The notes beneath the pieces are model-generated. The model worked only from the letters and a program-made list of their open reading frames with translations, was not told the DNA's origin and did no database searches. Both the position numbers and the translations under genes were made by a program. Shown here piece after piece: positions 23,549 through 31,295 of a DNA stretch of 64,000 nt (its first letter is position 1; each line of letters opens with the position of its first letter). The DNA lies in assembly GCA_033763395.1 (NCBI GenBank), contig JANRKQ010000129.1:76886-140885 (forward strand), written 5' to 3'. This DNA is from Xiheimicrobium sp033763395 (GTDB lineage: Bacteria; Myxococcota; Myxococcia; Myxococcales; Myxococcaceae).

Positions 23549-25381
23549 ATGCCTCTGCGTCTCGTCGGTCTGCTCCTCGTCGCCGCCTGCGGCAGCGAGC
23601 TTCCGCCCGCGTCGGTCGGCATCGGCGGAGGCGGCGCTGGCACCACCCGCCAGCCGGCACCGCTCTTCGGAGGCACCGTCGCCGTCGCGCTCGATGGCCG
23701 AACCGTGGCGGTGAGCGACCCAGACCGAGACCTCCTCTGGATCGTCGACGTGGACAAAGGTGTGCAAGCGAAGGTGACGCTCCCAGCGGGGAGCCAGCCC
23801 GGCCGGGCCATCGACGACGGCCAGGGACACTTCGTGGTGGCGCTGCGCAAGCGGGGGCAGGTGGCGCGGGTGTCGATGGCGACGCGCACGGCCCTGGCCT
23901 CCACGCCCGTCTGTGCCGAGCCACGGGGCCTCTCCCGCGCCGAGGGTGGTCTGCTGCTCGCCTGCGCCACGGGCGAGGTGATGCGGGTCGCGGGCCACGA
24001 GGCCACGGTGGTGCGCGCGCTCGAGCGAGAAGTGCGTGACGTGCTCGAGGTGAAGGGGCAGGTGGTGGCGTCGGCGTTCCGCGAGGCCGAGCTGCTCGAC
24101 GTCATGAGCGGCGGCTCGATGGGGCGACCGCGCGACATGGCCGCGTTTCCGAAGAGCGTCACGCCCGTCGTGTTCGAGCCCACGATCGCCTGGCGCACGC
24201 TGGCCAGGGCCGACGGCGAGGTGGTGATGGTGCACCAGCACGAGCGCCGGGGCGAACCCACCACTGCCGCGTCGATGCCGAACCTGCCGCCGGTGCCCGT
24301 CTCGAGCGGGTACGGGCGGCGGCCACCCCAGCCCACGCCGCCCCCCATGACGATGATGCCCACGCCGACCCCGACGACACCGGCCCCCACCACGCAGGGG
24401 TGCGAGGAGTCGGTGATGCGCACCGCCGTGACGCGCTTCACCACGTCGGGCCCGGTGTCCTTCGAGGTGCCGGGCGTGCTGCCCGTCGACGCGGCGTTGT
24501 CGCCAGACGGCCACACGCTGGCCATCGCGCACGCGGCCAGCCACGACGTCACCCTCGTCGACCTGCGCGCGCCGCCGACCATCGACCCCTCGTGTGGACC
24601 GGCCAACACGCCGGGGCTCGCGCTCCACCAGCGCCCACGGCTCGAGCACCCGGTCGGCCTGGCGTTTCTGCCCAACGGCGAGCTGCTCGTGCACTACCGC
24701 GCTCCGCACGTGCTGGTGCTCCGCGGGGTGGGTGGCACCGAAGTCACCCGCTTCGTCCTCGAGGCGCCGGCCGTGGAGTCGAGCGGTCACCGGCTCTTTC
24801 ACCTCTCGACGGGCTCCATCGCCTGCGCGTCGTGCCACCCGGAGGGCCATGACGACGGCCACGTGTGGACCGTCGGCGGGCAAGCCCGACGCACGCAGGC
24901 GCTGTCGGGCGGGCTCCTCGAGACCGCGCCGTTCCACTGGGCGGGAGACCTGCCCGAACTGCAAGACGTGATGCGCGACACCTTCGTGTCCCGCATGGGC
25001 GGCGAGCTGCCCGGAGTCGACGCCATCACCAACCTCGGCCAGTTCCTCGAAGGCCTGGAAGCGCCACGCCCCCTGGCGCGCGCGCAGGCCGCGAACGTCG
25101 CTGCCGGACGAGCGGCGTTCTCGAAGGCCGGCTGCGGCACCTGCCACAGCGGCACGAAGCTGGGCTCGACGGCCTCGATGCCCATCGGAAAGGGCGCGGC
25201 GACGCAGGTGCCGTCACTCGTGGGCGTGTCGCGCCGCGGCCCGTGGATGAGAGATGGCTGCGCGAAGACGCTGCGCGCGCGCTTCGTCGACGCCAGCTGC
25301 GGCGGAGCCAGTCATGGTGACGCTCACACGCTGACGCCGGCGGAGCTCGACGCGCTGGTCGCCTACCTCGAGGGGCTTTGA
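23549..25381 (+). CDS. Beta-propeller and di-haem cytochrome c lipoprotein
   Basis: 610 residues. Lipoprotein signal ending VAAC (Cys14). Repeated units such as VAVALDGRTVAVSDPDRDLL and AALSPDGHTLAIAHAASHDV form YVTN-type propeller blades (about 35-230 and 300-400), separated by a Pro/Thr/Met-rich linker at about 245-285. The C-terminal 200 residues carry two CxxCH haem sites, CASCH and CGTCH, with the context GHVWTVGGQARRTQALSGG typical of MauG/cytochrome-c-peroxidase-like proteins. Probably an electron-transfer or peroxidase-like surface protein. A second domain for docking partners is suggested by the propeller. Confidence 0.78.
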   Translation: MPLRLVGLLLVAACGSELPPASVGIGGGGAGTTRQPAPLFGGTVAVALDGRTVAVSDPDRDLLWIVDVDKGVQAKVTLPAGSQPGRAIDDGQGHFVVALRKRGQVARVSMATRTALASTPVCAEPRGLSRAEGGLLLACATGEVMRVAGHEATVVRALEREVRDVLEVKGQVVASAFREAELLDVMSGGSMGRPRDMAAFPKSVTPVVFEPTIAWRTLARADGEVVMVHQHERRGEPTTAASMPNLPPVPVSSGYGRRPPQPTPPPMTMMPTPTPTTPAPTTQGCEESVMRTAVTRFTTSGPVSFEVPGVLPVDAALSPDGHTLAIAHAASHDVTLVDLRAPPTIDPSCGPANTPGLALHQRPRLEHPVGLAFLPNGELLVHYRAPHVLVLRGVGGTEVTRFVLEAPAVESSGHRLFHLSTGSIACASCHPEGHDDGHVWTVGGQARRTQALSGGLLETAPFHWAGDLPELQDVMRDTFVSRMGGELPGVDAITNLGQFLEGLEAPRPLARAQAANVAAGRAAFSKAGCGTCHSGTKLGSTASMPIGKGAATQVPSLVGVSRRGPWMRDGCAKTLRARFVDASCGGASHGDAHTLTPAELDALVAYLEGL

Positions 25382-25388
25382 GACGCGC

Positions 25389-25427
25389 GAGACCGGGTCC
25401 GGCCTCAGGGCTGTGGACTGCGGTCTC
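25389..25427. terminator. Possible terminator hairpin between convergent genes
   Basis: GAGACCG (25389-25395) and CGGTCTC (25421-25427) pair across 25 bases, between the cytochrome gene stop at 25381 and the convergent gene ending at 25431. No T-tract. Confidence 0.3.
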
Positions 25428-25430
25428 CCG

Positions 25431-26174
25431 TCAGGGCGTGGACGAGGCGGCCTTCGCCTGGCCGTTCGAAGGTGCCGCTGGCGACGACGGCCACAGCCTC
25501 GGCAGCAGGAAGCCCGAGCGCGCGACGTAGCCTGCCCACTCCGGGTACCGCGCCATGCTGCGCTCCTTGCGCACCATGTTGGGCACGAAGACGCCAAGCC
25601 ACACCCAGGCCAGCACGACCCACGGCACCCAGTGGAGTGAGAGCGCAGCGAACGAGCCGTAGAGCAGCATCTCGCCGAGGTAGTTCGGGTGGCGCACGCG
25701 CGCGAAGAAGCCGTCGGTGATGAGGCCCCGCCGCGCCTTGAGCACGAAGTACTTCTGCGCGTCGCTCCCCATCATCACCACCACGCCGAGGGTGTAGACG
25801 AGCGTGGCCGCGCCCAGGAGCCACGTCGGCGCTTCGACGCGCTGGGTGACGATGATGACCGGCGCCAGCCAGTAGAGCCCCAGCGCGCCCAGCCACATCG
25901 CCACGGCGCCGCCGAAGGTGACGCGCTTCTCCCAGTTCGGGTCGGGGAAGACGGTGTCTTTCAGCAGCCAGCACAGGCCGTAGCTGCCGTGGAGCGCCGC
26001 GTACGTCCACGCGGTCGGCGTCCAGCAGTCGAAGGCCGCCATGAGGCCCAGCACGAAGAAGAGGGTGCCGCCCTTCTGCGCGTTGATGACCCACGCCGCC
26101 TTGAGCACCTTCGGCCCTCCGAGCAGGTCGTCGGAGAGCCAGTCACGAAACCGCAGCCAGGCGTCGAGCGTCAT
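25431..26174 (-). CDS. Membrane protein of the isoprenylcysteine methyltransferase / DUF1295 type
   Basis: 247 residues with about six hydrophobic segments. The C-terminal half has ITDGFFARVRHPNYLGEML, the R-H-P-N-Y-x-G-E motif shared by isoprenylcysteine carboxyl methyltransferases, phosphatidylethanolamine methyltransferases and steroid 5-alpha-reductase-like DUF1295 proteins; it binds the cofactor. Later, KERSMARYPEWAGYVAR resembles the E-x-x-x-x-x-x-P-x-Y-x-x-Y signature. The substrate is probably lipophilic. It starts 16 bases downstream of the small membrane protein gene at 26191, so they form an operon. Confidence 0.7.
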   Translation of the reverse strand: MTLDAWLRFRDWLSDDLLGGPKVLKAAWVINAQKGGTLFFVLGLMAAFDCWTPTAWTYAALHGSYGLCWLLKDTVFPDPNWEKRVTFGGAVAMWLGALGLYWLAPVIIVTQRVEAPTWLLGAATLVYTLGVVVMMGSDAQKYFVLKARRGLITDGFFARVRHPNYLGEMLLYGSFAALSLHWVPWVVLAWVWLGVFVPNMVRKERSMARYPEWAGYVARSGFLLPRLWPSSPAAPSNGQAKAASSTP

Positions 26175-26190
26175 GACGGGTCCTTCCGGG

Positions 26191-26475
26191 TCAGGCCGTG
26201 GTGGCGGTCGCGGGCGCAGCCGCCTTGCGCCGCTTCACGAAGAAGATGACGCCGCCGAGGAGCCCCAGCCCGGCCCCCGCCGCCGTCCCCCGCATCTGGT
26301 AGGTGATGAGGGTGTCGGCCCCACGCTTCGCGGTGATGCCGCAGATGCACATGCCGTCGCCCTGGCCGGCCGTGTTGTCCCACTCGATGAGCTTGGGGCC
26401 CATCAAGGTGACCCCGAGAATGCCGATGAGGGCGCCCGCCACCACGAAGTTCAGCACGGCTCGCAAGAAGGCCAT
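26191..26475 (-). CDS. Small two-pass membrane protein
   Basis: 94 residues from ATG 26475; upstream frame to 26568 has no start context. Hydrophobic segments at about 7-27 (LNFVVAGALIGILGVTLMG) and 64-82 (GAGLGLLGGVIFF) flank a loop with CICG, a possible metal or disulfide pair. The tail is KRRKAAAPATATTA. Translated just before the methyltransferase-like gene and probably a partner or membrane chaperone of it. Unknown family. Confidence 0.55.
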   Translation of the reverse strand: MAFLRAVLNFVVAGALIGILGVTLMGPKLIEWDNTAGQGDGMCICGITAKRGADTLITYQMRGTAAGAGLGLLGGVIFFVKRRKAAAPATATTA

Positions 26476-26679
26476 GGCGGTGGCATAGCCGAGGCGCCTT
26501 TCCGCGTCGCGGGTCCAGCCAGGCGGCTGACGGGGGTGTGCACGCGAGAAGACGCCCCCGCCCCTCACACGTGGTGTGCCGTCAGTCCACCCCGCAGCCG
26601 ACCTGACACGGAAGGTGCCTCAGCTCGGCATCACTCGCTGGCAGGGCGTGTGGCAGAGGGTGTGCAGAGGGGTGCTCTC

Positions 26680-27057
26680 ATGCGCGCTGCCCTCCTGCTG
26701 GTCCTCGTCGCCGCTCCTGCGTTCGCCACTGGAGAGCGCGTCGTCGTCACTGCCGCCGCGGAGCCCTTTCGAGAGACCATCTGTGTCTCGATGACTTGCG
26801 TCACGGGCGGCGCACGCGAGGCGGTCGTGTCAGCTCGGCCGGTCAAGGGTGGCGTCGAGCTGACCGTAAAGTCGGCGCAGGGACAGGTGAAGCTGGTGCA
26901 CGTGGCCCCGCTCTCGGAAGAAGGAGCGCTCTCGACCATCGACGTGGTGCGCGCCAGCTCGCTGGTGGTGCAGGCCATCGAGGCGCCCCGGCCGCCGCCT
27001 GTGAAGGTCGCCAAGGCTCCGGCGAAGCCAAAGTTGCGCCTCCTGGCGCGGCGCTGA
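26680..27057 (+). CDS. Small secreted protein of unknown function
   Basis: 125 residues from ATG 26680, preceded by an AGAGGGG ribosome site. Residues 1-17 are a signal peptide (MRAALLLVLVAAPAFAT). The mature part is beta-rich (VVVTAAAEPFRETICVSMTC, VVSARPVKGGVELTVKSA), with one Cys pair, and ends in a Pro/Lys-rich tail. It would be periplasmic or secreted. No recognised family. The CTCA-TGAG hairpin (27061-27073) just after its stop may end the transcript. Confidence 0.55.
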   Translation: MRAALLLVLVAAPAFATGERVVVTAAAEPFRETICVSMTCVTGGAREAVVSARPVKGGVELTVKSAQGQVKLVHVAPLSEEGALSTIDVVRASSLVVQAIEAPRPPPVKVAKAPAKPKLRLLARR

Positions 27058-27092
27058 AGCCTCAGTTTTTGAGAAAAATCAAAGACTTCACC

Positions 27093-27107
27093 TGCGTTCG
27101 GAACGCA
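27093..27107. promoter_or_regulatory. Palindrome in an A/T-rich leader
   Basis: TGCGTTC and GAACGCA pair perfectly around one G, 66 bases before the ATG at 27173. The preceding 25 bases are A/T-rich for this genome and include TTTTTGAGAAAAA (27066-27078), itself an inverted repeat, so this is a likely promoter/operator region or transcript-end hairpin. The protein that would bind is unknown. Confidence 0.4.
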
Positions 27108-27172
27108 AAGACCGCGAATTCACAAGGGGAGGGGTTCCCTTCGGGTCGGCGGTTCGTGTATTCCCAGCGCCC

Positions 27173-27700
27173 ATGTACGACGACGTGCGGTTGGACACGA
27201 AGCTGTCGGACCTGTCGCGAGAGCTGAATACGCGGCCGCTGGGGGTGGGCTTCACCATCGTCGAGGCCTTCACGATGAAGGGCTTCGACGAGACGGGGAA
27301 GCCGGGCCTGTTCGCGCTGGTGCTGCTGTCGCAGACGCCGCCGCCGTCGCTGGAGACGATGACGACGGTGCGGGCCCTGCTCACGGCGCGCCTCAAGCAG
27401 ATCGACACCACGATGCCCCAGTGGCCCATCGTCGTTCAGGGCGCGCCCGAGCTCATCGACGGCCAGCCGGTGGTGCCGGGCGGCCGCGAGTACTTCGAGC
27501 AGGTGAAGGGCGAGCTGCTCGCGCGCAAAGAGCGGTACAAGGCCATCGAGGCGCGCCGGCAGTCGCTGACGCAGATGCCCGCGGTGACCGACGCGCCGCC
27601 GCCAGTGGCCAAGAAGCCCGCTGCCAAGCCTGCGCGTCCGGCCCGCCGTCGGGTCGCCGCCACGCGCTCGAGCAAGGGCGCCCGCGCCGCGCGTCGCTGA
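27173..27700 (+). CDS. Unknown protein with Lys/Arg/Ala-rich tail
   Basis: 175 residues. Residues 1-115 are a compact, mixed alpha/beta region (MYDDVRLDTKLSDLSRELN, GVGFTIVEAFTMKGFDETGK). The C-terminal 40 residues are Pro, Lys, Arg and Ala rich (AKKPAAKPARPARRR), like the extension of the RsfS protein here. No signal peptide. I do not recognise the family. The A/T-rich leader with a palindrome suggests controlled expression. Confidence 0.55.
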   Translation: MYDDVRLDTKLSDLSRELNTRPLGVGFTIVEAFTMKGFDETGKPGLFALVLLSQTPPPSLETMTTVRALLTARLKQIDTTMPQWPIVVQGAPELIDGQPVVPGGREYFEQVKGELLARKERYKAIEARRQSLTQMPAVTDAPPPVAKKPAAKPARPARRRVAATRSSKGARAARR

Positions 27701-27812
27701 GCCCTGCCGGCGACGAAACAGGACGCCGGCGCCGTGTCGCTCGTTTCAGGACCGGCGCTGCGCCTGGATCCGTGCCACGAACGACGAAGGCGCTCTCGTC
27801 GACCAGGCGCGT

Positions 27813-28505
27813 CTATACGCCGCGGGCGTTCGGCTCCCACAGGTACTTGTGCTGCTGGAGCTGGAACCGCACCGGCAGCCGGTCGGCGATAATCCACTCC
27901 GCGAGCTTCACCGGCTCGAGCTGGCTGAACACCGTCGAGAACAGCAGGCCAAACGGGCGCTCGTCGAGGCGGTGGGTGCGGATCATCCCCACGCTCCAGT
28001 CGTAGTCCTCGCGGGAGCCGATGACGAACTTGAGCTCGTCCCGCGCGCCCATCGACTCGAAGTTGCGCAGGTCGTTCCGGTCGGCTTCTTTCGACGACGG
28101 CGTCTTCAGGTCGACGATCTTGTGCACGGCCTTTGGCACCAGCCGCACGTCGATGGCGCCGCTCGTCTCGAGCAGCACCGTGAGGCCGTGGTCGAGGAAC
28201 GACTCCATCAGCGGGTAGACGCCGGGCTGGAGCAGGGGCTCTCCACCGGTGACCTCGACCATCGGTGAGCGCAGGGCCAGCACCTCGCGCAGCACCTCGG
28301 CGTTCGGGCGCCGAGCTCCGCCCTTGAAGGAGAACTCGCTGTCGCACCAGGTGCAGCGCAGGTGACACCCGGTGAGGCGCACGAAGGTGCACAGCTTGCC
28401 CTGGTGGGACGACTCGCCCTGGAGCGAGACGTAGATCTCCTTCACCACGACGCTCGTCGCGTCGGCACGGCGGCGGGGTTCGATGTGGGGGCGGGCGGCC
28501 AGCAT
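27813..28505 (-). CDS. queE: 7-carboxy-7-deazaguanine synthase
   Basis: 230 residues; a small radical S-adenosylmethionine enzyme that contracts 6-carboxytetrahydropterin to 7-carboxy-7-deazaguanine in queuosine synthesis. Cys47, Cys51 and Cys54 in CHLRCTWCD form the cluster site, after the family signature EIYVSLQGES (23-32) and before MVEVTGGEPLLQP. The C-terminal half is shorter than in some homologues but complete. queC and queD are not adjacent; queF is at 62679. Divergent from the coiled-coil gene at 28609. Confidence 0.93.
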   Translation of the reverse strand: MLAARPHIEPRRRADATSVVVKEIYVSLQGESSHQGKLCTFVRLTGCHLRCTWCDSEFSFKGGARRPNAEVLREVLALRSPMVEVTGGEPLLQPGVYPLMESFLDHGLTVLLETSGAIDVRLVPKAVHKIVDLKTPSSKEADRNDLRNFESMGARDELKFVIGSREDYDWSVGMIRTHRLDERPFGLLFSTVFSQLEPVKLAEWIIADRLPVRFQLQQHKYLWEPNARGV

Positions 28506-28608
28506 GACGGCCTTTCCTTGCGGCTTTGTGGCGCCGAACGCAAGACGCCGTGGCTTTGGCCCCCGCCTGCCGTCGTGGTTGGCTTTGGCCCCGGAGGCAG
28601 CACCTGAG

Positions 28609-29043
28609 ATGACGGCGGAGCGGGAACAGCGCGACCTCCTGGAGCAGCTCCAGGCCGAGAACCGCTCGCTGCGCCTGCGCGTGGCCGAGCTCGAGGACGC
28701 CGAGGCGCGGGCCGAGCTGCTCGAGGCCGAGGTGACGCAGCTGCGCCGTCAGCTCGAGCTGGCGGACGAGGCGCGGGACAAGTGGGGCGAGAAGCTGGCG
28801 GTGATGCAGCGAAAGGATCTCGAAGCGCACGTGCATGTGCTCGAGACCGACCTTTCGTCGCTGCGCCGTCAGCTCGAGCTCGCCGACGAGGTGCGTGACA
28901 CGTGGGCGAAAGACGCGACGCGCCTGCGCCGGGAACTCACCATCGCCCGCGAAGAGCAGGTACGGCTGCGCCGCGTGCTCGACCAGGAGCGGCTCGACTT
29001 CAAGCAGCAGCTGAAGAAGACGAAGAAGAAGGGCCGCGGCTGA
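28609..29043 (+). CDS. Coiled-coil protein with an internal 40-residue repeat
   Basis: 144 residues from ATG 28609, with GGAGG upstream. Nearly the whole protein is heptad-rich Leu/Arg/Glu coiled coil. LRRQLELADEARDKW recurs as LRRQLELADEVRDTW. At DNA level the copies begin at 28741 and 28861, exactly 120 bases apart, and the first 20 bases are identical, so this is a recent tandem duplication. It ends in a Lys-rich tail (KKTKKKGRG). No signal. Function unknown; could be a scaffold or nucleoid-associated protein. Confidence 0.65.
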   Translation: MTAEREQRDLLEQLQAENRSLRLRVAELEDAEARAELLEAEVTQLRRQLELADEARDKWGEKLAVMQRKDLEAHVHVLETDLSSLRRQLELADEVRDTWAKDATRLRRELTIAREEQVRLRRVLDQERLDFKQQLKKTKKKGRG

Positions 29044-29246
29044 AGCGCCTTCCAGCGTCACGCCGCCCTTCACCGCCTTCGCGCTCCACCTCGCGCTCGC
29101 CTTCACCGGCACCCAGCACGAGGCCTCGTCGCGCGGCTTTCGGCGGTGGGCGGTTGGCGTTGGTGTCTCCGCCAGTCTCCGCTCCCACCCGGCAAGGAAG
29201 ACGGGCACGAGGCGTGACGCCCGCGGGCCGCTCGACGCCAGTCGCT

Positions 29247-30806
29247 TCAGGTGCCCGAAGCAGGCGCTGGTGCCGCTGACTCGGCCGGCGGAGCGACGGG
29301 CGCAGCCGGAACAGGAGCCGGCGCCGGCTTCTCACCGAACCGGAAGTGCCCGCGCACCCCCACGTTGAGGACCCAGCCGCCGACGGCGTACTGCCCATTG
29401 CCCACGATGCCGCCCATGAGCGCGGCGTCGGTCTGCCCCTGGCGCTGCATGGAGTCGGTGATGTTGAGCGTGGTGGTGGGCGTCCACGTGAAGCCCGCGA
29501 TGACGTCGATGGGGCCGAAGTGGCCAGTGACGCCACCGGTGAGGAAGACGCGGTTCGGGTGCGGGAAGTCGAGCGCGAAGAACGTGCTGGGCTGCGCGGA
29601 CGTCTCGTACCAGACGCCCGCGGAGAACGTCGTCCACTTCCACGGGCGAAAGCTGCCGCCGGCGCGCACCGAGAAGGTGTCGACCCAGTTCTTCGGCACC
29701 TTGAACGGCGCCACCGCCTGCGGCGCCATGCCCCCCAGCGCGAGCGTCACGTCGATGGGCGTCAGGTTGAGCGCGTCGAGCGAGCTCCAACCCTGGTACA
29801 CGAAGTCGGCGTTCACGCCCCACGTGGTGGACGGCGAGAAGCGCGCGCCCACGCGCACCTCGAGGGGCATCCTGAACGTCAGCTCGCCCTGGTCGCCCGT
29901 CACCTGCGCGTTGAGGGCCCGCGCCTGCTCGCCCAACTGGAACGTGAGCTTCCCACGCGCCCGAATCGGCAGCGGTGGGCGCACCGAGGCGCCGAAGGAC
30001 AGGGCGTCGATGGGCCGCACCATCACGCCGGCGATGCCGGTGAAGCCGATCTGCCCGGGCAGGCTCGCGGTGACGATGGAGTCGAACGTCGGGTCCTCTT
30101 CCGTCGAGCGCATCGGATCGGTCAGGCCGCTGTACACCGCCTGGTTGAAGTCGAACTGCGAGAGCACGAGCTGGAGCGACACGCCGGCCTGCACCTTCGG
30201 GTGAATGTCGTAGGCGAGCGACAGCGTCGGGAAGGCGATGACGATGTCTTGCTTCACCAGCATGTAGCGGTTGGGCGAGAACCGCCGGGGGTTGCGCACG
30301 TAGCGGCTGGTCGGGTCAGCCGGGTTCTCCCGCGTGTAGTCCGGAGCCGGGTACTCGTTTTTCCCCACCGCGGGGGGCGCGAAGAGCCCGAGCGCCACGG
30401 TGGCGGTGCGGCCGAAGAGCTCGAAGCCGTACGAGACGCCGAACATCGGCGAGGCGAACAGGTTGCCCAGCCCCACGTTGCTGCCGGTGCGCGACACCTT
30501 CTCCATCAACGACGAGGGCATGCCCGGGTTCCAGCCCGGGTCCTGGCGCCAGAACGTCACCTCGTTGTTCATGAAGTTGCCGTCGACGAGGAAGGACAGC
30601 CCCCTGAGCTGGGTGAGGCCCGCGGGGTTGTGCTGCATCGCCGACACGTCGTCGGCCTGCGCGGTGAAGGCGCCGCCTTGCACCATCGCTTTGGCGCCGT
30701 TGTCTCCGAAGTAGAACCCTGACGCGCCTGCCGACGAGGCCGCCAGCGCGACCACCAGCCACATGCTTCGAGACGAACCCACCACGGCTTCCCCCTTCGA
30801 GGTCAC
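29247..30806 (-). CDS. FadL/TodX-family outer-membrane transport protein
   Basis: 519 residues. The N-terminal signal precedes FYFGDNGAKAMVQGGAFTAQ and the next stretch, DDVSAMQHNPAGL, the plug/hatch signature of OMPP1/FadL/TodX porins that import fatty acids and aromatic hydrocarbons. The rest alternates polar and hydrophobic residues (barrel strands) and ends in VRGHFRFG. A Pro/Ala-rich tail of about 35 residues is added after the last strand, which is unusual. The start at GTG 30806 gives a longer signal; ATG 30764 is the other option. Confidence 0.85.
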   Translation of the reverse strand: MTSKGEAVVGSSRSMWLVVALAASSAGASGFYFGDNGAKAMVQGGAFTAQADDVSAMQHNPAGLTQLRGLSFLVDGNFMNNEVTFWRQDPGWNPGMPSSLMEKVSRTGSNVGLGNLFASPMFGVSYGFELFGRTATVALGLFAPPAVGKNEYPAPDYTRENPADPTSRYVRNPRRFSPNRYMLVKQDIVIAFPTLSLAYDIHPKVQAGVSLQLVLSQFDFNQAVYSGLTDPMRSTEEDPTFDSIVTASLPGQIGFTGIAGVMVRPIDALSFGASVRPPLPIRARGKLTFQLGEQARALNAQVTGDQGELTFRMPLEVRVGARFSPSTTWGVNADFVYQGWSSLDALNLTPIDVTLALGGMAPQAVAPFKVPKNWVDTFSVRAGGSFRPWKWTTFSAGVWYETSAQPSTFFALDFPHPNRVFLTGGVTGHFGPIDVIAGFTWTPTTTLNITDSMQRQGQTDAALMGGIVGNGQYAVGGWVLNVGVRGHFRFGEKPAPAPVPAAPVAPPAESAAPAPASGT

Positions 30807-31242
30807 GCTGAACGAGCCGCGCCGCTTAGCCGCCCGGGCTCCATGAGTCGACTCGGGATCGGCCGCGGTGCGTCACACCGATGCCCCGGTCGGGGCGCTG
30901 ATGGCGGTGAGGGCGGGGTGTCTCTGAAGTGAGACGAAGGTTGGTGGGGTCATTCCCGCGCGGGCGAACGTCGACGGCGAGGCGGTCGACCAGGGCCAGC
31001 CACGTGGTGAAGTTCTTCGACGAGCGCGTGGAGAAGGGCGCAATCGAGCGGCTCGAGGCGTTCATCAACACCGACTCGCGCAGACAGACGATCGTTCGGC
31101 GTCGCGGACGCGAAGCGTGGAGTTGCGACGTGCTGCCGACCGAAGGGCCTCAGCGGTGGGCGCGGTCGACAAGGCCACGATGTGATGGACATGTGACGAC
31201 GCGCCGTCATCGGCGCGGTGGCCTTCAGAGCCCCGAAAGACG
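30807..31242. other. Gene-free stretch
   Basis: Between the FadL gene start and the terminator of the Pro/Gly-repeat lipoprotein gene. Plus-strand frames here lack ribosome sites and recognisable products. It must hold the FadL promoter. No clear -35/-10 pair or -24/-12 element seen. Confidence 0.4.
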
Positions 31243-31274
31243 ACGGGCCGGAGCGCTTCTGCGCTCCGGCCCGT
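31243..31274 (-). terminator. Strong terminator of the Pro/Gly-repeat lipoprotein gene
   Basis: A perfect 14-base-pair stem (31243-31256 with 31261-31274) closes a four-base loop, TTCT. On the minus strand the right arm runs into GGCCCGTCGTCTTT, about 20 bases past the stop. The same 3' flank ends the terminator at 36926-36978. Confidence 0.75.
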
Positions 31275-31295
31275 TCATCACGCCTCAAGCCCGGC

